Assembly (NCBI GenBank): GCA_965200525.1
Contig: OZ241368.1
Span: 7,192,001 to 7,256,000 of the forward strand
DNA: 64,000 nt
Reading direction: 5' to 3'
DNA from: JANNPJ01 sp965200525
GTDB lineage: Bacteria > Actinomycetota > Actinomycetes > Actinomycetales > Kineosporiaceae
The notes under the pieces were generated by a model. It was not told the origin of the DNA, did no database searches, and worked only from the letters and a program-made list of their open reading frames with translations. Position numbers and translations under genes: made by a program. Of the stretch, positions 8,834 to 17,918 are shown one piece after another (the stretch's first letter is position 1; each line of letters opens with the position of its first letter).

Positions 8834-11800
8834 GTGGGTGTGCGGACGTGGGTGGAGAGCTGGCCGGTCTACCGGCAGGTGAGCGGCACCGATCCGTGGG
8901 GGCGAGGGGCGGCCGCGAAGTCGCCGGCCTCGGCCCACCTGCACCCGCGCATCGCCGAGGCCGATCGGGTGGTCAAGTCGGTCTGCCCGTACTGCGCCGT
9001 CGGCTGCGGGCAGGACGTCTACGTGAAGGACGAGAAGGTCGTCCAGATCGAGGGTGATCCCGGTTCTCCGGTCAGCCGGGGCCGGCTGTGCCCCAAGGGC
9101 TCGGCCACCCTGCAGCTGACCACCGGACCGGCCCGGGAGAAGCAGGTGCTCTACCGCAGGCCGTACGGCACCGACTGGGAGCCGCTGGACCTGGCCACCG
9201 CCCTGGACATGGTCGCCGAGCGGGTGATCAAGTCCCGCCGCGAGGGCTGGCAGTGGGAGAACGAGGGCAAACGGGTGCGCCGGACCATGGGCGTGGCCAG
9301 CCTCGGTGGAGCAACCCTCGACAACGAGGAGAACTACCTGATCAAGAAGCTGGTCACCGGTCTGGGCATCGTCCAGGTCGAGAACCAGGCCCGGGTCTGT
9401 CACAGCTCGACCGTGGTCGGGTTGGGCACCTCGTTCGGGCGCGGCGGCTCGACCACCTGCCTTCAGGACCTGCAGAAGGCCGACTGCATCGTCATCCAGG
9501 GTTCCAACTTCGCCGAGGCCCACCCGGTGGGCTTCCAGTGGGTGATGGAGGCCAAGGCCCGGGGCGCCAAGATCATCCACGTCGACCCGCGCTTCACCCG
9601 CACCAGCGCCGTCGCCGACGCGCACGTGCCGATCCGGGCCGGCAGTGACATCGCGTTCCTCGGCGGCATCATCCGCCACGTGCTGGAGAACGAGCTGTAC
9701 TTTCGCGACTACGTGCTCGCGTACACGAACGCCTCCACCCTGATCGATGAGAAGTACCAGGACACCGAGGATCTGGACGGTTTGTTTTCCGGCTTCGACG
9801 CCGAGGGCCGCACCTATGAGACGGACTCGTGGCAGTACGAGGGCATGCAGGCGGCCGCCGCCTCCGGCAGCCGGGATGCGGCCAAGGAGGACAGCGGGAA
9901 CAGCAGCGGGGACGACGGCGGTCGCGACCGTGACAGCGCCCACCGGGTACAGCAGTCCGGTCACCCCGAGTCGCACGGCTCCGGCGGCCCGGCCCTGGTC
10001 GGGACGCCGAAGCGGGACGAGACCCTGCAGGACCCCAGGACGGTGTTCCAGATCCTGCGCCGGCACTACGCCCGCTACACCCCGGCGATGGTGCAGGAGG
10101 TGTGTGGCATTCCGCAGGACCAGTTCGCGATGGTCTGCGACGCCCTGACCAGCAACTCCGGACCGGACCGGACCAGTGCCTTCGCCTACGCGGTCGGCTG
10201 GACCCAGCACACCGTGGGCTCGCAGTACATCCGCTGCGCCAGCGTCCTGCAGTTGCTGCTGGGCAACATCGGGCGGCCCGGCGGCGGCATCATGGCCCTG
10301 CGCGGGCACGCCAGCATCCAGGGCTCCAGCGACATCCCGACCCTGTTCGACCTGCTGCCTGGATACATCCCGATGCCGCACGCCCATCAGCACCAGGACC
10401 TGGCGTCGTTCATCAAGGCCGACTCGGCCCAGCGGGGGTTCTGGGGCAACATGAGCACGTACATGGTGAGCCTGCTCAAGGCCTACTGGGGCGAGGCCGC
10501 CACCGCCGAGAACGACTTCCGGTTCGACTACCTGCCCCGCATCGACGGCACCCACAGCACCTACGAGACGGTGCAGGCCCAGCTGGACGGCGTCTGCCGC
10601 GGCTACTTCCTGATGGGCGAGAACCCGGCGGTCGGCTCGGCCAACGCCAAGATGCAGCGCCTCGGCCTGGCGAAGCTCGACTGGCTGGTGGTGCGTGACT
10701 TCTCCCTGATCGAGAGCGCCACCTGGTGGAAGGACGGCCCGGAGGTCGCCACCGGCGAGATGGTCACCGAAGACATCGGCACCGAGGTGTTCTTCTTCCC
10801 CGCCGCCGCGCACACCGAGAAGGAGGGCACCTTCACCAACACCAACCGGATGCTTCAGTGGCACCACACCGCCGTCGAGCCGACCGGTGAGGCCCGCAGC
10901 GACCTGTGGTTCGTCTACCACCTGGGCCGCCTGATCCGCGAGAAGCTGGCCGGCTCGAGCGACCCGATGGACGCCCCCATCCTCGATCTGGCCTGGGACT
11001 ACCCCACCCACGGCCCGCACGACGAGCCGAGCGCCGAGGCCGTGCTGCAGGAGATCAACGGCCGAAACGGCGACGGCGAACTCATCTCGGCCTACACCGA
11101 ACTGAAGGACGACGGCTCCACGACCTGCGGCTGCTGGATCTACGCCGGGGTCTACGCCGACGGCGTCAACCAGTCGGCCCGGCGCAAGCCGGTCGACGAG
11201 CAGAACTGGCTCGGCCTCGAATGGGGCTGGGCCTGGCCGGCCAACCGGCGGGTGCTGTACAACCGGGCCTCGGCCGCGCCCGACGGCACACCGTGGAGCG
11301 AGCGCAAGAAGCTGGTCTGGTGGGACGGCGACCAGGGCAAGTGGGTCGGGGACGACGTCCCGGACTTCGTCCCCGACAAGTCGCCCGACTACCGGGCTCC
11401 CGAGGACGCGCGAGGACCGGACGGCCTGAACGGCACCGACCCGTTCATCATGCAGTCCGACGGGCGCGGGTGGCTCTACGCCCCGGCCGGGCTGGTCGAC
11501 GGACCCCTGCCGACCCACTACGAACCGCAGGACTCCCCGGTTGCCAATCCGCTGTACCGGCATGGGCGGAACCCGGTGCGCGAAGTCAAGTCCCGGCGCG
11601 ACAACCGGTTCCACCCCAGCGGCAACGAGCCGGGCGCCGACGTCTACCCGTTCGTCGTCACCACCTACCGGCTGACCGAGCACTTCACCGCCGGCGGCAT
11701 GAGCCGGTGGACGCCGTACCTGGCCGAACTGCAGCCCGAACTGTTCTGCGAGGTCTCCCCCGAACTGGCCCGCGAGCGCTCGCTCGAGCACGCCGGCTGG

Positions 11801-12121
11801 GCGACCATCGTGACCGCTCGCGGCGCGATCGAGGCCCGGGTACTGGTGACCGAGCGGATGAACCCCCTGACGGTAGCAGGACGGGTGATCCACCAGATCG
11901 GCCTGCCCTACCACTGGGGCCAGAACGGTTACACCACCGGCGATGCCGTCAATGACCTGACCTCGATCGCCCTGGACCCGAACGCCCACATCGAAGAGGT
12001 GAAGGCCCTGACCGCCGACATCGTGCCGGGACGGCGCCCGCGCGGCGCGGCGCGGCCCGCCTACGTACTGGCCTACCAGCAGCGCGCCGGAATCACCGAG
12101 AAGACCGGGATGGACAACTGA
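8834..12121 (+). CDS. fdhA: Formate dehydrogenase, major (molybdopterin) subunit
   Basis: A molybdopterin oxidoreductase of 1095 residues that oxidises formate to CO2. The N-terminal [4Fe-4S] ligands are C51, C54, C58 and C86. The active-site segment QARVCHSSTVVG has Cys189 (codon TGT) followed by His190, where E. coli FdnG has Sec-His, so this is a Cys-type enzyme. Residues ~336-395 form a hydrophilic Gly/Ser/Asp-rich insertion. The C-terminal molybdopterin-dinucleotide-binding domain ends with GLPYHWGQNGY. The GTG at 8834 follows AAGGAGG with 6-nt spacing, a near-ideal site. The stop overlaps the fdhB start (TGATG). No Tat signal is visible. Confidence 0.95.
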   Translation: MGVRTWVESWPVYRQVSGTDPWGRGAAAKSPASAHLHPRIAEADRVVKSVCPYCAVGCGQDVYVKDEKVVQIEGDPGSPVSRGRLCPKGSATLQLTTGPAREKQVLYRRPYGTDWEPLDLATALDMVAERVIKSRREGWQWENEGKRVRRTMGVASLGGATLDNEENYLIKKLVTGLGIVQVENQARVCHSSTVVGLGTSFGRGGSTTCLQDLQKADCIVIQGSNFAEAHPVGFQWVMEAKARGAKIIHVDPRFTRTSAVADAHVPIRAGSDIAFLGGIIRHVLENELYFRDYVLAYTNASTLIDEKYQDTEDLDGLFSGFDAEGRTYETDSWQYEGMQAAAASGSRDAAKEDSGNSSGDDGGRDRDSAHRVQQSGHPESHGSGGPALVGTPKRDETLQDPRTVFQILRRHYARYTPAMVQEVCGIPQDQFAMVCDALTSNSGPDRTSAFAYAVGWTQHTVGSQYIRCASVLQLLLGNIGRPGGGIMALRGHASIQGSSDIPTLFDLLPGYIPMPHAHQHQDLASFIKADSAQRGFWGNMSTYMVSLLKAYWGEAATAENDFRFDYLPRIDGTHSTYETVQAQLDGVCRGYFLMGENPAVGSANAKMQRLGLAKLDWLVVRDFSLIESATWWKDGPEVATGEMVTEDIGTEVFFFPAAAHTEKEGTFTNTNRMLQWHHTAVEPTGEARSDLWFVYHLGRLIREKLAGSSDPMDAPILDLAWDYPTHGPHDEPSAEAVLQEINGRNGDGELISAYTELKDDGSTTCGCWIYAGVYADGVNQSARRKPVDEQNWLGLEWGWAWPANRRVLYNRASAAPDGTPWSERKKLVWWDGDQGKWVGDDVPDFVPDKSPDYRAPEDARGPDGLNGTDPFIMQSDGRGWLYAPAGLVDGPLPTHYEPQDSPVANPLYRHGRNPVREVKSRRDNRFHPSGNEPGADVYPFVVTTYRLTEHFTAGGMSRWTPYLAELQPELFCEVSPELARERSLEHAGWATIVTARGAIEARVLVTERMNPLTVAGRVIHQIGLPYHWGQNGYTTGDAVNDLTSIALDPNAHIEEVKALTADIVPGRRPRGAARPAYVLAYQQRAGITEKTGMDN

Positions 12122-13023
12122 TGAGCGATGTCGTGGCTCAGGCCGGGTACGAAGACGCGCCCGCACGCAAGGGCTTTTTCACCGACACGAGCGTCTGCAT
12201 CGGCTGCAAGGCCTGCGAGGTGGCCTGCAAGGAGTGGAACGCCGTTCCCGAGGACGGGCTGAACTTCACCGGGATGTCCTACGACAACACCCAGGGCCTG
12301 GGCGCGGACACCTGGCGGCACGTGGCCTTCATCGAGAAGCCGGCCCGCCCGGCGGTGGACCTCGGCCTGCCGACCATCGGCCCACCCAGGCCGGCCGCCG
12401 TCGCCACCGATCCGGAATCAGGCAAGATCGATCTGCTGGCCGCACCGGAGAAGCCGGGCTTCCAGTGGCTGATGTCGTCCGACGTCTGCAAGCACTGCAC
12501 CCATGCCGCCTGCCTCGACGTCTGCCCCACCGGGGCGCTGTTCCGGACCGAGTTCGGCACGGTCGTGGTCCAGCAGGACGTCTGCAACGGCTGCGGGTAC
12601 TGCGTCTCGGCCTGCCCCTACGGGGTGATCGACCAGCGCAAGGACGACGGCCGGGTGTTCAAGTGCACGATGTGCTACGACCGCCTGACGGTCGGGGAGC
12701 AGCCGGCCTGCGCCAAGGCCTGCCCGACCGAGTCGATCCAGTACGGCGACCTGGACGAGCTTCGCGAACGGGCTCAGCAGCGGGTCGACACCCTGCACGC
12801 CGCCGGGATGGCCGAGGCCCGGCTGTACGGGCACAGCCCGGACGACGGCGTCGGCGGGGACGGCGCGTTCTTCCTGCTGCTCGACGAGCCCGAGGTGTAC
12901 GGCCTGCCACCGGACCCGGTCGTCACCACCCGAGACCTCCCGGCGATGTGGAAGCACGCCGGCGTCGCGGCTCTGGGGCTCCTGGCCGCGGCGGGCATCT
13001 CTTTCCTGGGAGGCCGCAAGTGA
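12121..13023 (+). CDS. fdhB: Formate dehydrogenase, iron-sulfur (beta) subunit
   Basis: A four-cluster ferredoxin-like subunit of 300 residues that carries electrons from the molybdenum subunit to the membrane partner. The four Cys groups are CIGCKACEVACKEWN, CKHCTHAACLDVCPTGA, CNGCGYCVSACPYGV and CTMCYDRL...CAKACP. A hydrophobic C-terminal stretch of ~20 residues (GVAALGLLAAAGISFLGG) can anchor it in the membrane, as in the FdnH type. The start overlaps the fdhA stop by 1 nt and its stop overlaps the nrfD start, so the three genes are translationally coupled. Confidence 0.95.
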   Translation: MSDVVAQAGYEDAPARKGFFTDTSVCIGCKACEVACKEWNAVPEDGLNFTGMSYDNTQGLGADTWRHVAFIEKPARPAVDLGLPTIGPPRPAAVATDPESGKIDLLAAPEKPGFQWLMSSDVCKHCTHAACLDVCPTGALFRTEFGTVVVQQDVCNGCGYCVSACPYGVIDQRKDDGRVFKCTMCYDRLTVGEQPACAKACPTESIQYGDLDELRERAQQRVDTLHAAGMAEARLYGHSPDDGVGGDGAFFLLLDEPEVYGLPPDPVVTTRDLPAMWKHAGVAALGLLAAAGISFLGGRK

Positions 13024-13991
13024 GCCCCGCTCCGATCGCCGAGCCGCAGCGCTCGGGCCGGAGAAAGCGCCGCGGGCGACGGGGCGAGCGTCTGATGGTG
13101 CCGGACGCCGAGTTCTCCTCGTACTACGGGCGCCCGATCCTGAAGGAACCGACCTGGGAGGCGACCGACATCGCCGGCTACCTGTTCCTGGGCGGACTGG
13201 CCGGAGCCTCCTCGGTGCTCGCCGCCGGAGCCCAGGCGACCGGGCGACCGGCGGTGGAGAAGGCCAGCAAAGTGACTGCGGCCGCGGCCATCTCGCTGTC
13301 CCTGGTGGCTCTCGTGCATGACCTCGGCCGGCCGGCCCGGTTCGTCAACATGCTGCGAATCTTCAAGGCGACCTCGCCGATGAGTGTCGGTTCGTGGTTA
13401 CTGACCGGATATGCCCCGCTGGCGGCGGTCGCGGCCGGCGCCCGTCTCAGCGGTCGGGTGCCGCGCATCGGCGCCCTGGCCACTCTCGGGGCGGCCGCGC
13501 TCGGCCCGGCCGTGACGTCGTACACCTCGGTGCTGATCGCCGACACCGCCGTCCCGGCCTGGCACGAGGGGTACCGGCAACTGCCGTTCGTGTTCGTCGG
13601 GTCCGGTGCCAGCGCGGCCGCCGGGATGGCGCTGCTGGCCGCACCGGTGGAGCAGACCGGGCCGGCCCGCCGGCTGGCCGTGATCGGCAGCGCGCTCGAA
13701 CTTGCGGCGGCTCAGCAGTTGGAGAGCAACCTGGGCTTGGTCGCCGAGACCTACCAGCAAGGCCGGGCCGGCCAGCTGATGCGGGCCGCCCGGATCCTCG
13801 GCGGCGCCGGAGCCCTGGGTGCGGCACTGCTGGGACGCCGCAGCCGGACCGCCGCGGCCCTGAGCGGAGCGGCCCTGCTGGCCGGGTCGGCCTGCACCCG
13901 GTTCGGCATTTTCGAGGCCGGTCGCGCATCGACTCTGGATCCGAAGTACACCGTGGTGCCCCAGCGAGAGAGGAGCGCTCCCTCGTCCTGA
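13020..13991 (+). CDS. nrfD: NrfD/PsrC-type membrane subunit of formate dehydrogenase
   Basis: An integral membrane protein of 323 residues. After a basic N-terminal segment it has about eight hydrophobic helices from residue ~45 (DIAGYLFLGGLAGASSVLAA) to ~300. The HDLGRPARFVNMLRIFK loop and TSYTSVLIADTAVPAWHEGY are typical of NrfD/PsrC proteins, which bind quinone and take electrons from the iron-sulfur subunit. The GTG at 13020 follows GGGAGG and overlaps the fdhB stop (GTGA). An NrfD subunit instead of a cytochrome b gamma subunit implies haem-free menaquinone reduction. Confidence 0.9.
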   Translation: MSPAPIAEPQRSGRRKRRGRRGERLMVPDAEFSSYYGRPILKEPTWEATDIAGYLFLGGLAGASSVLAAGAQATGRPAVEKASKVTAAAAISLSLVALVHDLGRPARFVNMLRIFKATSPMSVGSWLLTGYAPLAAVAAGARLSGRVPRIGALATLGAAALGPAVTSYTSVLIADTAVPAWHEGYRQLPFVFVGSGASAAAGMALLAAPVEQTGPARRLAVIGSALELAAAQQLESNLGLVAETYQQGRAGQLMRAARILGGAGALGAALLGRRSRTAAALSGAALLAGSACTRFGIFEAGRASTLDPKYTVVPQRERSAPSS

Positions 13992-13995
13992 GCCC

Positions 13996-14400
13996 GTGGC
14001 TCCTGCGTCGGCCGGCGTGCAGTGGCGTCGAGGTTGGTGGGACACGTGCACCACACAGCACCGACGGGCCGTTCTCGACCTCCTGGTCGACGTCCACACG
14101 GCACCACCACGGGTGCGTGCCTGGGCCCGGCAGGACGACTACGAGATTCCCTTCCTGGACGCTGTGGTGACCACCCTCGACGGCCCTGGCCCGGCACCGG
14201 ATGCCGGCGCCACCACCGGCCCCTGCGCTTGAGCGACCCGAGACCTGTTGCACACCCACGCCGCGGCCGTGCGCCGGGTTCGCACCAGCTACGACCGATT
14301 GGTACAGGCCGCCCGCAGGCAGCCGCCGAGTTCGGTACTCGCGCATGGCGACGACGAGGAGCGCTGGTCCATTCTTGTCGACCTGGTTCCACGCCAGTAG
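13996..14400 (+). pseudogene. Small unassigned gene interrupted by one in-frame TGA
   Basis: This 437-bp gap after the formate dehydrogenase operon holds one reading frame with protein-like content on both sides of a single TGA at 14230-14232. The first part (78 residues from GTG 13996) includes RRAVLDLLVDVHTAPPRVRA and DDYEIPFLDAVVTTLDGP. The second, in the same frame, runs ATRDLLHTHAAAVRRVR through ERWSILVDLVPRQ to the TAG at 14398-14400. Joined it would be ~134 residues. I do not recognise the family. It is most simply a nonsense-broken gene; two separate small genes, a sequencing error or a recoded TGA are alternatives. The second part has no good start. Confidence 0.4.
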
Positions 14401-14428
14401 GTGGTGGGCCGCCCGACCACCGGCGCGG

Positions 14429-16027
14429 TCAGCCGCGCATCCGGGCCAGGGCCGAGCAGAACTGCGAGCGGGCGGCGAGCTCGACCTCGACCGGGGCCAG
14501 CACCACGTCGACGGCCAAAGCATCGACCCGTTCGGCCAGTCGCCGCCGGGCTCGGCGGGCCCGGCGGCGGGCGCCGGTCCGGGCGAACGGGGCACAAAGG
14601 CGGGCCAGCAGGAATCCGGCCAGCAGTCCCAGCACCAGCAACAAGGTCGGCACCGGGAACCGGCCGACCCGCGGCAGGGGCGGGTCGGGCAACTGCAGCC
14701 AGGCCACGACGAACAGGGCCACGAGCCACACCAGCCCGGTGGCGGCCAGGCCCAGGAGCAGCCACTGGGCCAGCGCCGCAACCCGCCACCAGCGAGGTCG
14801 ATCGCCCAGGCCCAGGTCGGTGCCGGACACACAGCGGTCGAGCAGGTCGGGCAGCTGCGCCTGGGAACCGTGCGCGGCCCGGCGGATGCTGTCCGGCCAG
14901 GGGTCGGGCAGACCGGCCGACGCCTGGTCGCTGATCTGGCGCAGGGCGCGGTCGACGCGGGCCCGCTGCAGGGCCGAGGGCCCGGGCACGGAGGTGCGGA
15001 CCAGCTCGGAAGGCGTGTCCCGCAGCCGCAGCCGCCGGGCCGGGTCGAGCCGCAGCCGCGCGGTCCACGACGTGACCGGCCATCCGGTGACCTGCCGCGA
15101 GCGCAGCCGGTAGGCGCCGGCGACGGCCTGGCTGACGACATCGACCCCGGCCGCATCGGTCAGCGCCTCGACCAGCCCGGCTCGGTCGGACGCCGTGACC
15201 GCCGGCCCACCGCTGCCGACGCAGGCGTCGTCGAGTTGCTCGGCCAGCGCCCCCAGGTCGGCCTCGATCCGGGCCACCGCGGCCTGCTTGGCCTTCACCC
15301 GGGCAGCCAGGGCGGCGTGCAGATCGGGCAGCCCCTGCCCGGTGCGGGCCGAGGTCGCCCGCACCGGCACCCCGGCCAGCCCTTCGGAGGCCAGCAACGA
15401 CGTCAGGTCGCCGACGCAGCCGGCGCGGGCCGCCTCCGGGAGGCGATCGATCTGGTTGAGGACGACGAGCATGACGTCGGCGTGCGCGGCCAGCGGGATC
15501 AGGTACTGCTCGTGCACGGAGGCGTCGGCGTACTTCTGCGGGTCCAGCACCCAGACCAGCAGGTCGACGCGCTCGACCAGGCGATCGGACTCCAGGCGGT
15601 GCTGCTGCTGGACGGAGTCGACGTCGGGCAGGTCCAGCAGAACCAGCCCGTGCAGGTCGGGCTGGGCGCCGGCCTCCAGGACGTGCCGGCGGGGCACGTC
15701 CAGCCAGTCGAGCAGGCCGGCGGCGTCCTCGCTGCCCCAGACCGCCGCCTGGGCCACCGAGGTGGTCGGACGGCGCAGCCCGACCGTCGAGAGAGGTTGG
15801 CCGGCTAGGGAATTGAACAGCGACGACTTCCCGCTGCCGGTCGCCCCGGCCAGCGCCACCACGGTGTGCCCCTGGCCGAACCGAAGACGCTGCCCGGCTT
15901 TGGCCGCGATCGCCTCGGCCCGGGCCACGCTCGTGGGGTCGAGCCGCTCGCGCGACAGGCCGAGCACCTCGTCGAGGGCCTCCAGCCGCGGGCCGATCCC
16001 GGCGCTCCGCCCGGTCAGCAGCTTCAC
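14429..16027 (-). CDS. Dynamin-like / YfjP-type membrane GTPase (second of pair)
   Basis: A GTP-binding protein of 532 residues. G1 is GATGSGKSS, the G3 region LLDLPDVDS has Asp-Pro-Asp rather than DxxG, and G4 is NQID. A ~200-residue helical region follows, then two close transmembrane helices (about residues 395-450, the second LLLVLGLLAGFLLARL) and a basic C-terminal helix. The GTG at 16027 overlaps the stop of the upstream GTPase (GTGA), so the two are made together and may form a heteromer, as bacterial dynamin pairs do. Likely roles are membrane remodelling or septation; this is inferred from fold and pairing only. Confidence 0.75.
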   Translation of the reverse strand: MKLLTGRSAGIGPRLEALDEVLGLSRERLDPTSVARAEAIAAKAGQRLRFGQGHTVVALAGATGSGKSSLFNSLAGQPLSTVGLRRPTTSVAQAAVWGSEDAAGLLDWLDVPRRHVLEAGAQPDLHGLVLLDLPDVDSVQQQHRLESDRLVERVDLLVWVLDPQKYADASVHEQYLIPLAAHADVMLVVLNQIDRLPEAARAGCVGDLTSLLASEGLAGVPVRATSARTGQGLPDLHAALAARVKAKQAAVARIEADLGALAEQLDDACVGSGGPAVTASDRAGLVEALTDAAGVDVVSQAVAGAYRLRSRQVTGWPVTSWTARLRLDPARRLRLRDTPSELVRTSVPGPSALQRARVDRALRQISDQASAGLPDPWPDSIRRAAHGSQAQLPDLLDRCVSGTDLGLGDRPRWWRVAALAQWLLLGLAATGLVWLVALFVVAWLQLPDPPLPRVGRFPVPTLLLVLGLLAGFLLARLCAPFARTGARRRARRARRRLAERVDALAVDVVLAPVEVELAARSQFCSALARMRG

Positions 16028-17844
16028 CGCTCCGCCTGCGGGCCGAGCGGGCGGGTGGTCGCGACGTCGGGGGCGAGGGGTTGCGTGGGCGATCCGCCAC
16101 CGCCGGCACCGGGCCGGGTCAGGGAGCGCGAGGCCCTTCGGGCCTTCTCGAACGTCTCCAGACCGGCCCGCAGCCCCAGCGCCGCGTCCCGGTCCGGGGA
16201 CGCGGCGTGCACCAGGTCGACGAAGCGGGCGCGCTCGGTCTCCAGCAGCAGCTCCACCCGTTCCAGGAGATCGGCCCGGGCCCGGGCGGCCAGCATCCGC
16301 ACGGCGCTGTCGCCGAAGACGGCTTCGAGGACCTTCTGGCTGGCCGCCGACGAGCCGCCGGCGATCAGGATCTCGGCTCCGCTCAGGCCTCCGGTCTGGG
16401 CGAACACGGCCAGCATCAGGACCAGCCCGGCGCCGTTGGTGCCGAAGGACGCCAGCCGGGCCATGGAGCGCTTCTGCCCGCCCTCGGCCGCGACCAGCTC
16501 CAGCACCCGGCCCTGCCAGGCGCGGATCTCCTCGTCGAGGGCCGGGGCGAACTCCGGCGAGCAATGGCCCAGGCCCTGGGCTCTGCCGGTCAGAAGGTCG
16601 CGGCCGGCCGGGCGCACCCGCCAGGCGTCGACGGTTCGCTCCGCGGCCCGCTCGGCGGCCGAGCGCAGCAGGATCTGCACGCTGCTCTCCAATGCCTGCT
16701 CGACCGCGGCGGTAGGGGCCTGCCGGCCGGTGACGAACGCGGTGAGCCGATCGCGCAGCCGGCCGATGCGGTTCTCCAGGTTGCGGGTAAGTTCGCCGGT
16801 GCCGACGAACTCCTGCCAGCGGCTGAGCACCTCGCCGCGCAGCACGCTGCCACTGCGGATGCCGTCGTCGAACTCCAGCACCGCGTCGGCGTAGGCGTCC
16901 TCGGCCTCGTCGCGCAGCAGCGCGGCGGTGGCCAACTGCTCGTCGACCTCGCGGGCCATCAGCGCCACCCGGGCCCGCATGCTGGCCAGGGCTCCGTCGA
17001 GCGTGGTGCGGATGACCTCCGCGCGGGCGTCGGCGTCCCCGGCCAGTTGCTGCAGCCAGGCTCGCAGAGGGGCCACCACGGCGTCCGGAAGGCGCTCGTT
17101 CTCACTGGTTAAGGGTGTTTCGGGGACGGCGAAGAGGGTGGCCCGGGCCAGGCCGTTCTGCTCCAGCATGGCGGCCAGGTGGGCGCTGATCTCGCGCATC
17201 CCCTCGGGCGGCACCCGGTTGATCACCACGGCCAGGGCGGTGCTGCGCTGCTGGGCGGTGTGCAGCAGGTCCCAGGGGACGGCGTCGGCGTACCGGGCGG
17301 CTGAGGTGCAGAAGATCCACAGGTCGGCGGCGGCCAGGAGCTGGCCGGCCAGCTGACGGTTCTGGGCCACGACCGAGTCGATGTCCGGCGCGTCGAGCAG
17401 GGCCAGCCCGGCCGGCACCGCCGGGTGGGCCACGACGTGCAGGCTGCGCCCCCCGCCCTGGCTGCCGTCGCCGGTGGTGCGGGCCAGCTCGGGCAGGATG
17501 CGGTCCTCGCTGAACCACCGCAGGTCGGCCGGGCTGCAGACCAGCACCGGCCCTCGGGTGGTCGGGCGCAGCCAGCCGGCCTTGGTCACGTTGTCGCCGA
17601 CCAGGGTGTTGACCAGGGTCGACTTGCCGGCCCCGGTCGAGCCACCGACCACCGCCAGCAGTGGGGCGTCGAGCTGGCGCAGGCGCGGCAGCAGGTAGTC
17701 CTCGACCTGGCCCATCAGCTCGGTCCGGGCCTGGCGGGCGTCCGGCGCGCCGGGGGCGGACAGCTCCAGGCGCAAGGCACCGACGCTGCGGCTCAGTGCC
17801 TCGAGGGCTTCGGCCAGGGTCGGAACGGTCATGGCGCTCATCAT
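16024..17844 (-). CDS. Dynamin-like GTPase (first of pair)
   Basis: A GTPase of about 606 residues. G1 is GGSTGAGKSTL (near residue 70), the G2 Thr lies in LRPTTRGP, G3 is replaced by LLDAPDIDS, and the G4 position reads VINRVP rather than NKxD. A long helical region follows, with a weak hydrophobic stretch (GTNGAGLVLMLAVFAQTGG) and a disordered Gly/Pro/Thr tail. It overlaps its partner by 4 nt. Starts at 17844, 17841 and 17832 (MMSAMTV) are all possible. The degenerate G3 and G4 motifs suggest altered nucleotide specificity or a scaffold role. Confidence 0.72.
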   Translation of the reverse strand: MMSAMTVPTLAEALEALSRSVGALRLELSAPGAPDARQARTELMGQVEDYLLPRLRQLDAPLLAVVGGSTGAGKSTLVNTLVGDNVTKAGWLRPTTRGPVLVCSPADLRWFSEDRILPELARTTGDGSQGGGRSLHVVAHPAVPAGLALLDAPDIDSVVAQNRQLAGQLLAAADLWIFCTSAARYADAVPWDLLHTAQQRSTALAVVINRVPPEGMREISAHLAAMLEQNGLARATLFAVPETPLTSENERLPDAVVAPLRAWLQQLAGDADARAEVIRTTLDGALASMRARVALMAREVDEQLATAALLRDEAEDAYADAVLEFDDGIRSGSVLRGEVLSRWQEFVGTGELTRNLENRIGRLRDRLTAFVTGRQAPTAAVEQALESSVQILLRSAAERAAERTVDAWRVRPAGRDLLTGRAQGLGHCSPEFAPALDEEIRAWQGRVLELVAAEGGQKRSMARLASFGTNGAGLVLMLAVFAQTGGLSGAEILIAGGSSAASQKVLEAVFGDSAVRMLAARARADLLERVELLLETERARFVDLVHAASPDRDAALGLRAGLETFEKARRASRSLTRPGAGGGGSPTQPLAPDVATTRPLGPQAER

Positions 17845-17918
17845 GTGCGACCCGGCGGATTGCACCACTGCAACCGTCCGGGGGTGGCGGCTTCAGGCCC
17901 GACTTCGGTCCCGGCTGG

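Noticed and set aside
9398..9400. Possible selenocysteine codon in fdhA
   Set aside because: The active-site codon is TGT (Cys189), not TGA; no recoding is needed.
8801..12166. 1121-residue minus-strand frame covering fdhA
   Set aside because: It is a mirror of the high-GC coding strand: no recognisable domain, low-complexity Gly/Arg/Val composition, and fdhA has complete motifs.
14230..14290. Bacterial SECIS element after the in-frame TGA
   Set aside because: The only stem found has a bulge and a ~36-nt loop; known bacterial SECIS hairpins have a small apical loop at a fixed distance. High GC makes such stems common by chance.
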